Shown here piece after piece: positions 42,428 through 51,315 of a stretch of 64,000 bases of DNA. Both the position numbers and the translations under genes were made by a program. Where the stretch lies: the NCBI RefSeq assembly GCF_016907555.1, contig NZ_JAFBCE010000001.1, forward strand, positions 310,001-374,000. Direction: 5' to 3'. Below the pieces are notes generated by a model. That model was given only the letters and a program-made list of their open reading frames with translations, was not told the DNA's origin and did no database searches. Source of the stretch: Microbacterium laevaniformans (lineage in GTDB: Bacteria > Actinomycetota > Actinomycetes > Actinomycetales > Microbacteriaceae). Numbering within the stretch: the stretch's first letter is position 1; each line of letters opens with the position of its first letter.

Positions 42428-42709
42428 GTGTTCCGTCACATCGTGCTGTTTCGTGTGCACGACGATGTCGACCACGACCGGGTGGAAGAGGCGATCGACC
42501 GCTTGCGTTCGCTCGCCGCACTGCCCGGCGTGGTCGACTGGCGCGTGGAGCTCTCGCTCGACGCCCGAAAAGGGCGAGTGATCGTAGAAGATGGCACCTT
42601 CGTGGATCAGGGCAGCTTCGAGCAGTTTCGACTTGATCCGCGCCACGTCGTCGCAGCCGAGGCGATGTCGCACATCGCCGACTGGTGGAACGGCGACTAC
42701 GCTGCTTGA
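42428..42709 (+). CDS. Dabb-family (stress-responsive alpha/beta-barrel) protein
   Basis: A 93-residue protein of the Dabb fold. FRHIVLFRVHDDV at the start and the C-terminal HVVAAEAMSHIADWWNGDY are characteristic, and the length is that of the family. Members are small dimers, some enzymatic, many of unknown function. It starts on GTG four bases after the fcl stop, so is probably co-transcribed, and its last 13 bases overlap the convergent small gene. There is no evident link with glycan synthesis. Confidence 0.85.
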   Translation: MFRHIVLFRVHDDVDHDRVEEAIDRLRSLAALPGVVDWRVELSLDARKGRVIVEDGTFVDQGSFEQFRLDPRHVVAAEAMSHIADWWNGDYAA

Positions 42710-42939
42710 CGGTACACGGGAGCAACGTCGACCGTGCGCGCCCGCGCTTCTGCATGCGATGGCGGCGCCCAACGGGGAACCTCGCGATCGCGGAACTCGT
42801 GCTCTATCGAGCAGTAGGCGTCTCGCCCGCTCCAGACGGCCTTCGCGGGCGACACAGATGAACCGCACTCGGCGCAGTTCACGCTCTCGATTCCCCAGAT
42901 CAGCGCGTTGATGCGCTTCTTGACACGCTCGAGCATCAT
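42697..42939 (-). CDS. Small putative zinc-ribbon protein
   Basis: An 80-residue protein with CAECGSSVSPAKAVWSGRDA followed by YCSIEHE, a possible Cys3His zinc site (CxxC, then C and H). The N-terminal VKKRINALIWGI is an amphipathic helix. The ATG pair at 42939/42936 follows a GGGGGG purine run; a longer frame from 42996 is possible. I do not recognise the family. Its 3' end overlaps the convergent Dabb gene. Confidence 0.55.
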   Translation of the reverse strand: MMLERVKKRINALIWGIESVNCAECGSSVSPAKAVWSGRDAYCSIEHEFRDREVPRWAPPSHAEARARTVDVAPVYRQAA

Positions 42940-43027
42940 CCCCCCAGAGTGCTCACACAACCATTCCCCCCGGAATGGTGGGACGACGACGTCCAAGCGA
43001 TGAAACTACGCCCAATCCCGGTAAAGA

Positions 43028-43522
43028 TCAATTGGGAAGCGGCGCGAGCTTCAGGAGCGCGAACAACTCCCGGCATCCGGGCCAGAGGTTTGCGGGCAGT
43101 TCGCTGGGCGCGAAGTACGCAAAGTCGAGACCCTCGTTGCGTGGTCGCGGCGAGCCTTCCGCCGCGACCACGAAGGAGAGCCCGATCGCGTGCTTGCGGG
43201 GGTCATCACCCGACACCGTTCCGTCGGTCGGCGTCAGGTCGGGCGGGAACCACTCGTAGACATAGTCTGGCTGCGGATTCAGCGGAAGAGTCGGCTCGAT
43301 GCCGATCGTCTCGCGGCTGTGTCTGCGGATGGCGCCGGCGATCGTCTCCCCGCGCTGAATGCGACCTCCGAGGTGGCACCACACCCGGCCATGAGGTGAG
43401 TCGCGGAGGATCAGGCCGAGCTCTCGATGTCCGTTGGGTTCACGCACCAGGACGAAATCGACGCAGGCGATCGGCATCGACTCCTCGATGAGGCGATAGG
43501 TGTCGGCGGGTAGGAACGTCAC
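43028..43522 (-). CDS. NUDIX hydrolase, GDP-mannose mannosyl hydrolase (Gmm)-like
   Basis: A 164-residue NUDIX protein. The box GGRIQRGETIAGAI, then RRHSRETIGI, departs from the consensus REUxEExGU in the way Gmm-type enzymes do, and the N-terminal region (YRLIEESMPIACVDFVLV) and length (E. coli Gmm has about 160) also fit Gmm. Gmm hydrolyses GDP-mannose or GDP-glucose and may regulate flux into GDP-fucose; in E. coli it sits next to gmd-fcl as here. Only one Glu of the metal-binding segment is clearly conserved, so activity is uncertain. GTG start with AGAGG upstream. Confidence 0.78.
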   Translation of the reverse strand: MTFLPADTYRLIEESMPIACVDFVLVREPNGHRELGLILRDSPHGRVWCHLGGRIQRGETIAGAIRRHSRETIGIEPTLPLNPQPDYVYEWFPPDLTPTDGTVSGDDPRKHAIGLSFVVAAEGSPRPRNEGLDFAYFAPSELPANLWPGCRELFALLKLAPLPN

Positions 43523-43632
43523 GTGACCTCTTTTACATCCGCCGGTTTACAAGCCGGATACGCGTCTCTGGTAGGAACAGTCTTGCGTGTTCACACTCCA
43601 CTCGCGCACCGTCCCCCCAACTTGGAGCTCCT

Positions 43633-44943
43633 ATGAAGCTGTCCGTCATCGGTTGTGGTTACCTCGGCGCTGTGCATGCTGCGGCCATGGCGTCGATCGG
43701 TCATGAGGTCGTCGGCATCGACGTTGACCAGCGGAAGATCGACGCGCTCTCCGAGGGACAGGCGCCGTTCTTCGAGCCGGGACTGCAGGAGATCCTGACG
43801 GCGGGGATTGCAGCGGGCAACCTGCGCTTCACCACCGATATGGCCGAGGCTGCGGGCGCGAAGGTCCACTTCGTCGGAGTGGGAACTCCCCAGCAGAAAG
43901 ACAGCTACGCCGCCGACCTCACCTATGTGAACGCGGCGTTCGATGCTCTGCTGCCCTACCTCGCTTCCGGTGACATCGTCGCCGGAAAGTCGACCGTCCC
44001 TGTCGGCACCGCGGCGAGCCTGGCTCCGCGGGTGTCGGAGACCGGCGCCACGCTCGTGTGGAACCCCGAGTTCCTCCGCGAGGGTTACGCGGTGCAAGAC
44101 ACCGTCGACCCCGACCGCCTCGTCGCCGGCGTGCCGGCGGGCGAAGAGGGTGAGATCGCAGCATCCGTGCTGCGTGAGGTCTACCACCCCTCGGTGGCGA
44201 AGGGCACGCCGTTCATCGTCACCGACTACGCCACCGCCGAGCTGGTCAAGGTCTCGGCGAACGCGTTCCTGGCGACCAAGATCAGCTTCATCAACGCGAT
44301 GGCCGAGATCGCCGAGGTCACCGGCGCCGACGTCACCCAGCTCGCCGACGCCATCGGCCACGACGCCCGCATCGGTCGTCGCTTCCTCGGTGCCGGCATC
44401 GGCTTCGGTGGCGGCTGCCTGCCCAAGGACATCCGTGCGTTCTCCGCTCGTGCGGAAGAGCTTGGGCGGGGCGAATCCGTCGCGTTCCTTCGTCAGGTCG
44501 ACGAGATCAACCTGCGCCGCCGCGAGCGCGCCGTGCAGCTCGTCGTCGACGGGCTCGGGGGATCGGTGTTCGAGAAGAAGGTGACGGTGCTCGGCGCGGC
44601 CTTCAAACCGCACTCCGACGACATCCGCGACTCTCCCGCCCTCGACGTCGCCGTGCGCCTGCACGGACTCGGCGCGAACGTCACGGTCACCGATCCGGCG
44701 GCGATCGAGAACGCCCGCCGCATCCACCCGCAGCTCACCTATGTCGAAGACCGCGACGAGGCCATCCGCGACGCCGACGCTCTCGTGCTCGTCACCGAAT
44801 GGGACGAGTACCGTCGCCAGTTGCCGCCGGAGCACGCGTCGTCGCTCACCGACGGCCGCGTCGTCGTGGACGGGCGCAACGGGCTCGACGCGGCCGCGTG
44901 GCGCGCCGCGGGGTGGGCGTACTACGGGATGGGGCGGCCGTAA
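43633..44943 (+). CDS. ugd: UDP-glucose 6-dehydrogenase
   Basis: A 436-residue enzyme that oxidises UDP-glucose to UDP-glucuronate with two NAD. The dinucleotide loop is VIGCGYLGAVHA, the catalytic Cys262 lies in GGGCLPKDIRAF, and VLGAAFKPHSDDIRDSPA opens the C-terminal UDP-binding domain. STVPVGT is also typical. The ATG has GGAG nearby. UDP-glucose would come from galU at 54598. The product gives the polymer an acidic sugar and closes the glycan locus. Confidence 0.97.
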   Translation: MKLSVIGCGYLGAVHAAAMASIGHEVVGIDVDQRKIDALSEGQAPFFEPGLQEILTAGIAAGNLRFTTDMAEAAGAKVHFVGVGTPQQKDSYAADLTYVNAAFDALLPYLASGDIVAGKSTVPVGTAASLAPRVSETGATLVWNPEFLREGYAVQDTVDPDRLVAGVPAGEEGEIAASVLREVYHPSVAKGTPFIVTDYATAELVKVSANAFLATKISFINAMAEIAEVTGADVTQLADAIGHDARIGRRFLGAGIGFGGGCLPKDIRAFSARAEELGRGESVAFLRQVDEINLRRRERAVQLVVDGLGGSVFEKKVTVLGAAFKPHSDDIRDSPALDVAVRLHGLGANVTVTDPAAIENARRIHPQLTYVEDRDEAIRDADALVLVTEWDEYRRQLPPEHASSLTDGRVVVDGRNGLDAAAWRAAGWAYYGMGRP

Positions 44944-44946
44944 CGC

Positions 44947-45336
44947 GTGACGTTCATCGCAACGATCGTGCTGGCGTTGGCCTCGGTTTTCCTGGTCTTC
45001 GCAGACGGGCCGATCTCGCGTCGACGCGACCTTGATGACATCCCGCCGCTCTCGCGCGTGCTCAGCGGGTTGTCGGCTGCGGCATCCGTCGTCGCTGTCG
45101 TCGCCGCCGCGATCAGCATCGCGCGCGCCTTCGATCCCGCTGCGCAGCCGGGTGACGACCTCGCGATCGCGGTGACCATCGTCGCGTTCGTCGCATTCGT
45201 CTGCGGCTTCGCGCCGGCCCTCGCCGCGGTGCGTCCCCGCAATCCTCAGACCTGGGGCACCTGGATGACCACCATCGCCTTTCTCGCGTCCGGTGCCGTG
45301 CTGACCATCGGCGCCGCGAGCGATCTCGCTGCCTGA
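44947..45336 (+). CDS. Small four-span membrane protein of unknown function
   Basis: A 129-residue hydrophobic protein with about four spans (FIATIVLALASVFLVFA; SGLSAAASVVAVVAAAISI; AIAVTIVAFVAFVCGFAPAL; TTIAFLASGAVLTIGA). GTG start three bases after the ugd stop, so probably in the same transcript. No family was recognised; the loop RRRDLDDIPPLSR after the first span is the only notable polar part. It might assist the glycan machinery, but nothing in the sequence shows this. Confidence 0.65.
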   Translation: MTFIATIVLALASVFLVFADGPISRRRDLDDIPPLSRVLSGLSAAASVVAVVAAAISIARAFDPAAQPGDDLAIAVTIVAFVAFVCGFAPALAAVRPRNPQTWGTWMTTIAFLASGAVLTIGAASDLAA

Positions 45337-45412
45337 GGTTTTTTCACGGTACCGCTCCCATTGCCGTGATTACGCGGGTAGGAGTACGTTCTGATCGAGC
45401 TGGGGAGAGTCG

Positions 45413-46213
45413 ATGGCGAACGTGCAACCGGGGTGGTACCCCGACCCGAATAAAGCAGACACGGTGCGGTGGTGGGACGGCACGGCGTGGACTGCGCACG
45501 TCGCCGAGAAGACCGGGGCCGCGGCATCCGCAGACACCGCGGTGACCGCGGCCAAGCGTCCGGGACGGGAACTCTCTCGCCGCACGAGCATCATCGTCGG
45601 CGCGGCGGCGGTGCTCGGCATCGCGCTCGTCGGGGGAGCGGTCAGTGCGGCCACGCTCGCCGCACGCTCGGCGGCCGAACAGAACGGTGCGGTCGCGTTC
45701 GTCGCGGCGACCGGCACGGCAGCGGCATCCACCCCCACCGCCACCCGCATGCCCACGCCGACGCACACGCCGGTCGTCACCACCCGCGACGAGGCCGTCA
45801 CCGAAGCCGTGCCGTTCGAGCGCACGTCGGTGGACGACTCCACGATGGCGCAGGGGCAGAGCGCGGTCACGACCGCGGGACAGAACGGTGAACGCACGCG
45901 CACCTACCGCGTCACCCTCACCGACGGAAAGGAGACGAAGCGTGAACTCGTCTCCGACACCGTCACCGTGCCGCCCGTCACCGGGGTGACGTCCGTCGGC
46001 ACGTATGTCGAGCCGGCCGCTCCTCCGCCCGCCGCCGCGCCCGGAGGCTGCGACCCGAACTATGCCGACGCCTGCGTGTCCATCGCCAGCGACGTCGACT
46101 GCGCGGGCGGAAAGGGCAACGGCCCCGCCTACTTCGACGGCGTCGCCCGCGTCGTCGGCCGCGACATCTACAAGCTCGACGGCGATGGAGACGGCTGGGC
46201 CTGCAACGGCTGA
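45413..46213 (+). CDS. DUF2510 and Excalibur-type calcium-binding membrane protein
   Basis: A 266-residue protein with three parts. Residues 1-35 are a DUF2510 domain (GWYPDPNKADTVRWWDGTAW), one span follows (IIVGAAAVLGIALVGGAVSA), then a linker with a G5-like strand region (RTYRVTLTDGKETKREL). The C-terminus has Cys pairs and DGDGDGWACNG, the Excalibur calcium-binding motif. Such proteins sit with the DUF2510 domain in the cytoplasm and the calcium module outside. Function is unknown. GGGGAG lies before the ATG. Confidence 0.82.
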   Translation: MANVQPGWYPDPNKADTVRWWDGTAWTAHVAEKTGAAASADTAVTAAKRPGRELSRRTSIIVGAAAVLGIALVGGAVSAATLAARSAAEQNGAVAFVAATGTAAASTPTATRMPTPTHTPVVTTRDEAVTEAVPFERTSVDDSTMAQGQSAVTTAGQNGERTRTYRVTLTDGKETKRELVSDTVTVPPVTGVTSVGTYVEPAAPPPAAAPGGCDPNYADACVSIASDVDCAGGKGNGPAYFDGVARVVGRDIYKLDGDGDGWACNG

Positions 46214-46299
46214 CGCGTAACGGCGGGGGAGAAGGCGCGTGCGTTGCACGGGGTCTCTTCATTCGAACAAATGTCCGAGGGTATCGCTACCCTTGAGGC

Positions 46300-47610
46300 A
46301 TGGAAGAGACCACGCCGATGAGCGAAGACAGCGACCAGCTGTCCGCGCTCGCGGCTCTGGTCGCCGAGACCGAGACGGTGCTGGCAGAGGTCTCGGCGGC
46401 CCAGGTGGCTGAGGTGCGGCTGCTCGCGCGGGCCGGGCAACTCGCCGAGCGTCAAGCGGCCACCCAGCGGGGCTCGGTGCGCGTGCACGACATGGCCCTG
46501 CGCTCGATCGCCGCCGAGCTCGGCGGTGTCATGCGGGTGACCGATCGCACGGTGCAGCAGCGCATCGGAGAAGCACGCGAACTCGTCGAGAGCTACCCTG
46601 CCACCCTCGACGCGTGGGAGGCCGGGCGCCTCACCCGCGCCCACGTGCGCGTGATCCTGGATGCCGGGGCGTGCGTGCCTGCCGATCGCAAGGCCCCGTT
46701 CGAGGCGGAGGCGATTCGGCTGTGCGCCGGCGACACCCCCAACCGGGTGCGTTCCGCAGTCGAGATCCTCGCCGAACGTTGCGCCGAGCGCTCATTCACC
46801 GAACGGCACGCGGAGGCGAGCCGCGGCCGACGGGTGCGTGTGGTGCCGGGCGCCGAGGGCATGTCCGACCTCATCGCGACGGTTCCGACCGTCATCGCGG
46901 AAGGGGTCATGGACCGCCTCACGCAGCAGGCGACGGTCATCATCGATGCGCGCACTCCTGACGACGACGATCCGCGCACCACAGATCAGGTGCGTGCCGA
47001 CGTGCTCAGCGACCTGCTGCTGACGGGCGCGCCGGCGCTCGATCCGACCGCCTGCGGCGACGGGCCGGGAACGCTCGGTGCGATCCGCGCCCAGGTGCAG
47101 GTCATCGTGCCCGCCCTCACGCTCCTCGGCGCCGACGAGGGGCCCGTAGACCTGGTCGGGCGCGCACCCATCGACGCCGCCACCGCGCGGTGCCTCGCTG
47201 CCGAGACCCACTCGCTCGCGCGCGTGCTCACCGATCCCGTCGACGGCACCGTCATCGCGGTCGACCGGTACCGCACCGCCGTACCGCAGCGGCGATTCCT
47301 GCGCGCCCGCGACCAGCACTGCCGCTTTCCCGGATGCCGCCGCGCGGCCATCCGCTGCGAGATCGACCACACCATCGACCATGCCCGAGGTGGACCTACC
47401 GCGCTGTGGAACCTCGCCCACCTGTGCCAGCGGCACCATTCGATGAAGCAGTTCACCGCGTGGAGGGTGCGACAACATCCCGGCGGCGTTCTGGAATGGA
47501 CATCTCCGACCGGCCGCCTCTACCGCGAAGACGCACCCGTGCCGCCGGTCGCGTTCGTCATGAGTCCCGCGCCACCGCCGGTACCCACCGACACCGCACC
47601 GCCGTTCTGA
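46300..47610 (+). CDS. DUF222 HNH endonuclease-like protein, copy 2
   Basis: A 436-residue DUF222 protein with a helical N-terminal region and an HNH domain: CRFPGCRRAAIRCEIDHTID, then NLAHLCQRHHSMK, with the catalytic His pair and zinc Cys. It is more like the 13E12 mycobacterial type than copy 1 at 19478-20863; the two share architecture but little close identity, so they are family members rather than a recent duplication. The role is unknown. The ATG at 46300 is used; an ATG at 46318 is possible. Confidence 0.87.
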   Translation: MEETTPMSEDSDQLSALAALVAETETVLAEVSAAQVAEVRLLARAGQLAERQAATQRGSVRVHDMALRSIAAELGGVMRVTDRTVQQRIGEARELVESYPATLDAWEAGRLTRAHVRVILDAGACVPADRKAPFEAEAIRLCAGDTPNRVRSAVEILAERCAERSFTERHAEASRGRRVRVVPGAEGMSDLIATVPTVIAEGVMDRLTQQATVIIDARTPDDDDPRTTDQVRADVLSDLLLTGAPALDPTACGDGPGTLGAIRAQVQVIVPALTLLGADEGPVDLVGRAPIDAATARCLAAETHSLARVLTDPVDGTVIAVDRYRTAVPQRRFLRARDQHCRFPGCRRAAIRCEIDHTIDHARGGPTALWNLAHLCQRHHSMKQFTAWRVRQHPGGVLEWTSPTGRLYREDAPVPPVAFVMSPAPPPVPTDTAPPF

Positions 47611-47666
47611 TCCGCACGCTGGCTGTCCGGCATGCCGTGCACCGGCGCGCGGTCGTCAGAACCGCG

Positions 47667-47706
47667 GCGCGGTGGCGTCACGACCGCTGCGCGGTGGCGT
47701 CACGAC
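47667..47706. repeat. Two 18-bp direct repeats, period 22
   Basis: GCGCGGTGGCGTCACGAC occurs at 47667-47684 and 47689-47706. The second copy contains the stop codon of the DUF4406-like gene on the minus strand. They lie between two convergent genes. No inverted symmetry was seen, and the meaning is unknown. Confidence 0.6.
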
Positions 47707-48104
47707 AGCGGTGCGGCGCCCTCCGACAGGGTCGACGCCGTCACGCCCGGAACGTCCTCGAGGGCGCAGTACACCGGCAGGCCGCGCGCCTCGGCGATCG
47801 CGACGTCCTGATCCGCACCGCGCGACGCTCCCGGCAGGCGCAGCACCGCATCGCAGCGCTGCAGCAGGCGCTCCGCCGTCGGGTACATCACCTCCGCGGC
47901 CAGCGGGTCGGTCGGGCCCGTCGCCCCCGCGCTGTCGAGCACCGGCAGCGCCACCCATTCGCCGATCATCGGCAGATGACCGGCTCGAAACAGCGGCCAC
48001 GCCGCCGTCTCGAGCCGTTTCAGATTCTTCGCCACCAGCGCGGGGTCACCATCGGTGCCGGACGCGTAGGGGCAGGCGATCAAGATCATCAACGACGTAC
48101 TCAT
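47700..48104 (-). CDS. DUF4406-like / nucleoside deoxyribosyltransferase-fold protein
   Basis: A 134-residue protein. LMILIACPYASG at the start, NLKRLETAAWPLFRAGHLP in the middle and LPGASRGADQDVAIAEARG follow the pattern of DUF4406 proteins, which share the fold of nucleoside 2-deoxyribosyltransferases and bind nucleotide-like ligands. Activity is not known. It is divergent from the DeoR-type gene with 46 bases between start codons, so that regulator may control it. Confidence 0.75.
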   Translation of the reverse strand: MSTSLMILIACPYASGTDGDPALVAKNLKRLETAAWPLFRAGHLPMIGEWVALPVLDSAGATGPTDPLAAEVMYPTAERLLQRCDAVLRLPGASRGADQDVAIAEARGLPVYCALEDVPGVTASTLSEGAAPLS

Positions 48105-48150
48105 GTCGGCTACACTAAGACACAACGTGCAAAAACAAGAAAGAACGTGA

Positions 48151-48906
48151 ATGCTCGCCGCTGCCCGCAAAGACCTCCTGCTCGACCGCCTGCGCCGCGA
48201 TGGGCGCATCGTCGCGAAAGAGATCGCCGCCGAGCTCGGCCTCTCCGAAGACAGCATCCGCCGCGATCTGCGCGACCTCGATGCCGCCGGCCTCGCCGTG
48301 CGCGTCTACGGCGGCGCCCTGCCCGCCTCGCCCGCCGTCGTCGACTACGCCTCCCGCACCGCCGTCGCCCCCGACAGCAAGCGTCGCGTCGCCGCCGTCG
48401 CGGCATCCCTCATCGAACCCGGCGCCACCGTCATCCTCGACGGCGGCACGACCAGCCTCGCCCTCGTCGACGCGCTCCCGCGCACCCAGCCCGGCACGGT
48501 CATCACCCACAGCCCCACCATCGCCGCCGCCCTCCTCGACCACGTCGTCGACGTCTTCCTCATCGGCGGTCAGCTGTTCAAGCACTCCGCCGTGGCCTGC
48601 GGAGCCGCCGCCGTCGAAGCGGCCGGCCGCATCAGCGCCGACCTCTTCTTCGTGGGCGTCACCGGCATCCATCCCACTGCTGGGCTCACCACCGGCGATG
48701 CCGAGGAAGCTGCCATGAAACGCGCGCTCGCCGCCCGCGCCGCCGACACCTATGTCCTCGGCAGCGACGAGAAGATCGGCACCGCCTCTCGGTACGAGGT
48801 GCTCGCTCTTGACGCCGTCACCGCGATCATCGCCGACGCCGCCGAGGCCGACCCGACCGCACGCGCACTCGCCGCCCGTGGCGTGACCCTGCTGCACGCA
48901 CGCTGA
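48151..48906 (+). CDS. DeoR-family transcriptional regulator
   Basis: A 251-residue regulator. The N-terminal winged helix (RRDGRIVAKEIAAELGLSED, then SIRRDLRDLDAAG) is the DeoR DNA-binding domain. The C-terminal sugar-phosphate sensor has ILDGGTTSLALVDAL, HSPTIAAALLDH and VGVTGIHPTAGLTTGDAEEA, as in the family. Such proteins repress sugar or nucleoside genes and release DNA on binding a phosphorylated sugar. The obvious candidate target is its divergent neighbour at 47700. The ligand is unknown. Confidence 0.93.
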   Translation: MLAAARKDLLLDRLRRDGRIVAKEIAAELGLSEDSIRRDLRDLDAAGLAVRVYGGALPASPAVVDYASRTAVAPDSKRRVAAVAASLIEPGATVILDGGTTSLALVDALPRTQPGTVITHSPTIAAALLDHVVDVFLIGGQLFKHSAVACGAAAVEAAGRISADLFFVGVTGIHPTAGLTTGDAEEAAMKRALAARAADTYVLGSDEKIGTASRYEVLALDAVTAIIADAAEADPTARALAARGVTLLHAR

Positions 48907-48907
48907 C

Positions 48908-49708
48908 TCAGACGGCGATCATCACCAGACTCGCGGTCGTGCCGACCGGGTGGTCGGGCCGCACCGGCAGCGTTGCCTGATTCGCCCGCACGGCATGGCG
49001 CGGCGCGAACGCCGGATCTCGCGTCGCCGTGCGGTGATCGGCAGCGCCCGTGAGGTGCGCCAGCTGTCGCCGTCGCTCCTCGTCCGTCGTGTGCCGCCCG
49101 TCGTCGGCCACCGACACCGTCGTGCGGTGATGATCGCGATGTGCTCGCACCACGATCCGGCCCGCCGTACGGCAGTGGCCGATCGCATACGACAACAGGT
49201 CGGCGAGCACCTGACGCAGCTGCGTCTGCTCGAACCGCACGCTGCCGCAGCCCTCATCGATCACCGGCAGCGTCACCCCTCGGGCCCCTGCAACGCCGAG
49301 GAACACGGCGCATACGTCAGAGAGGGCCGCCGACACCTCGGTAGCGGGTATCGACCGCGCGACGTCCTCACGAGCCGTGCGGAACAGATCGTCCACCACG
49401 TCGACCAGCTGCTCCGTCGCCCGACTCAGCCGCCCGCCGATCTCACCGGCCGGGGAGTGCGATTCGAGCAGCTCGGCATAGCCGGCCACCGTCGTCAGGT
49501 GACCGCGCAGGCGGTGGGCCGCATCGCGCAGGAAGTCGTCACGGATCCGCGACGCCTCGAACACCGTCGTCATATCGCGCGCCACGATCACCGCGCCCCG
49601 CCGGGCGCCGCGCTGATCTCGGAACGGGCGGGCGGTGATCGACATCGCGCGCTGCTCGGCCCCTTCGGCCGACCACGTCGTCTTCTCGGCGCGCGAGAGC
49701 GGCGGCAT
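48908..49708 (-). pseudogene. Truncated, degenerate sensor histidine kinase (C-terminal part)
   Basis: The minus-strand frame reads from the end of a PAS domain (TTWSAEGAEQRAMSITARPF) through a HisKA helix (AAHRLRGHLTTVAGYAELLE, His kept, typical SHELRTP lost) into an HATPase-like end. There the N box is LLSYAIGHC without its Asn, the G1 box is VADDGRH, and no G2 box is visible, so ATP binding is not expected. The sensor and most of the PAS domain are missing upstream of about 49690, where sequence of a different kinase begins on the other strand. It is best viewed as a dead gene. Confidence 0.7.
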
Positions 49709-49958
49709 CCTGCTCGTCGTGGTCGGCAACACCGGCTCCGCGCCGCCGGCGACACCGGCGCTGTCGGGGCTGGCGCGCCTTCGGCGACGAGCGCAGGTGC
49801 TCGGCGGACAGCTCGTGCTCGCAACGCTCCACGGCGGGCGCTCGCGCACCGGCGCCCGCCTGAAGCTCACGCTGCCGCTGAGCGAGGAGAGTGCCGGGGA
49901 TGCCGCGGCATCCGCCTCCGCCACAGCAGCGCCGCACACACCGCCCCCTGCACCATGA
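49695..49958 (+). pseudogene. Plus-strand fragment of a histidine kinase ATPase domain
   Basis: Read on the plus strand, GGILLVVVGNTGSAPP, GLARLRRRAQVLGGQL and TGARLKLTLPL are the final G boxes and last strands of a NarL/DesK-type HATPase domain. Everything before this, including the N box and dimerisation helix, is absent. The fragment begins where the minus-strand kinase fragment stops. Its end overlaps the 3' end of the CPBP gene. It appears to be the tail of another kinase joined here by rearrangement. Confidence 0.6.
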
Positions 49959-50733
49959 CGACCGCGCTGATCGTCGACGCGATCACTCCCGCAGACTGAT
50001 GCGCTGCGGTCAGCAGATCGAAGCCGGCGTGCCACAGCACCACGGGAACGATGCTCCACCGTGCGCCGGCCGTCATCCACGACAGGACGAACGATCCGAG
50101 CACCAGAGCCAGCATCCAGCCGACGATGCCGGCGCCCATGGCCTGATACGTCGGATTGAAGAAGAACGCCGGAGCGTGCCACACGATCCAGACCGCGGCG
50201 ACCAGCACCGACGCCCAGAACACCGTGACGCGCTCCGCGAGCACGGGGAGCAGCCATCCGCGCCACCCGGCCTCCTCGCCGAGGCCGAACGTCGCCGCCC
50301 ACACCAGTGCGACCAGCGGCCAGGGTAGGCCCGGCAGTTTGCCGGTGGTGCCGAAGGCGGCCGGGTCGGGCCAGCCGCCTTCGGCGAAAGCGGCGGTGAA
50401 GAAGCCGACAAGGTAGTACAGCGCCGGCATCCCCAGGGCGGCGAACCACCAGAAACCGCGGAACCGCAGCCGCAGGATGCGTCGTGCCCACCTCACCACG
50501 GCCGCCGGCCCCGCCGCGAACCAGGTCGCCGCTACGGCTCCGACCGCCGGTCCCGCCGACGCGACGAAGAAGGTGGCCGGCACGGTGTCGAGCGTGCCCG
50601 ACGGCGCGGTGCGCGCGTCGATGAGAAGCGGCAGCCACAGCCCCCAGGTGACGGCGAAGGTGACGCCCAGGAACACCGCCACGGTGCCTCGCCGCGCGGG
50701 CGCCGCGATCCCCGACGCAGGGTACGCGCTCAT
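49867..50733 (-). CDS. CPBP family intramembrane metalloprotease
   Basis: A 288-residue membrane protein with about eight spans. The metalloprotease motifs are GLGEEAGWRGWLLP (EExxxR), IVWHAPAFFF and VVLWHAGFDLL. It belongs to the same CPBP family as the protein at 21699-22556 but is not closely similar. The ATG at 50733 is chosen; an in-frame GTG at 50787 would add 18 hydrophilic residues. The 3' end overlaps the plus-strand kinase fragment. Substrate unknown. Confidence 0.85.
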   Translation of the reverse strand: MSAYPASGIAAPARRGTVAVFLGVTFAVTWGLWLPLLIDARTAPSGTLDTVPATFFVASAGPAVGAVAATWFAAGPAAVVRWARRILRLRFRGFWWFAALGMPALYYLVGFFTAAFAEGGWPDPAAFGTTGKLPGLPWPLVALVWAATFGLGEEAGWRGWLLPVLAERVTVFWASVLVAAVWIVWHAPAFFFNPTYQAMGAGIVGWMLALVLGSFVLSWMTAGARWSIVPVVLWHAGFDLLTAAHQSAGVIASTISAVVMVQGAVCAALLWRRRMPRHPRHSPRSAAA

Positions 50734-51057
50734 GCGTCGAGTCAACTCCGCCCCTCGCTGCGCAGCCAGCGGGGGAGGCCGTGACAATCTGCCGACGCGG
50801 GAACGCTCCCACCGCGACGGGCCGACCCTTGGTCGTCTGTCGGTTTACGTGCTTTCGCGTAAAACTCTCGTGAAATCGCGGATATCGGACGATGCGCTCT
50901 TTCGCGCTGCGACACAATGATGCTGCGTCCGGTCTTGGGGCCGGCGCGACCGACCCGTTTCTGGGAACGGAGCACTTTCTGCAGCGCTGCGCCTCCCTCG
51001 CCGGATGCGCCGGGCCTGCGGTCGGCGGGTCGCATCTTGGGGAAATGAGGAGTGACG
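50734..51057. other. Intergenic region between divergent CPBP and regulator operons
   Basis: About 320 bases without a supportable gene. It must contain the promoter of the plus-strand pair at 51058-52007 and of the CPBP gene. The short repeated word CTTTCGCG occurs twice (around 50852 and 50896), but no clear operator, promoter hexamers or RNA was identified. Confidence 0.5.
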
Positions 51058-51315
51058 ATGAGTCGAGCCGGCGACGCTCGCATTGTGGAGATCTACGTCA
51101 ACGCGCACTGGCAGCCCGCGCCCTCGCGCCGTTACCTCGACCCGCCCACGGCCCGCCAGCTGCGCGCCGAGGGCATCACGATGGTGCGCGTCGCCCCCAG
51201 CCTCTGGAGTCGCATCACCGGCCGCGCCGCCGGTCTCGCCGGCCGTGACATCTCCGTCGCCCGGTACCTCGCGACCACCACGCACCGCGGCGGCGACGCC
51301 ACCAGCCGGGCGTGA
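51058..51315 (+). CDS. Small basic protein of unknown function, coupled to a LuxR-type regulator
   Basis: An 85-residue protein without a recognised domain. [20 protein letters not shown] and [16 protein letters not shown] suggest an alpha/beta fold with a basic C-terminal half. GAGGAG precedes the ATG. Its stop overlaps the GTG of the regulator gene, so the two are translated together and may act together, for example as a partner that replaces phosphorylation. That is speculation. Confidence 0.6.
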   Translation: MSRAGDARIVEIYVNAHWQPAPSRRYLDPPTARQLRAEGITMVRVAPSLWSRITGRAAGLAGRDISVARYLATTTHRGGDATSRA

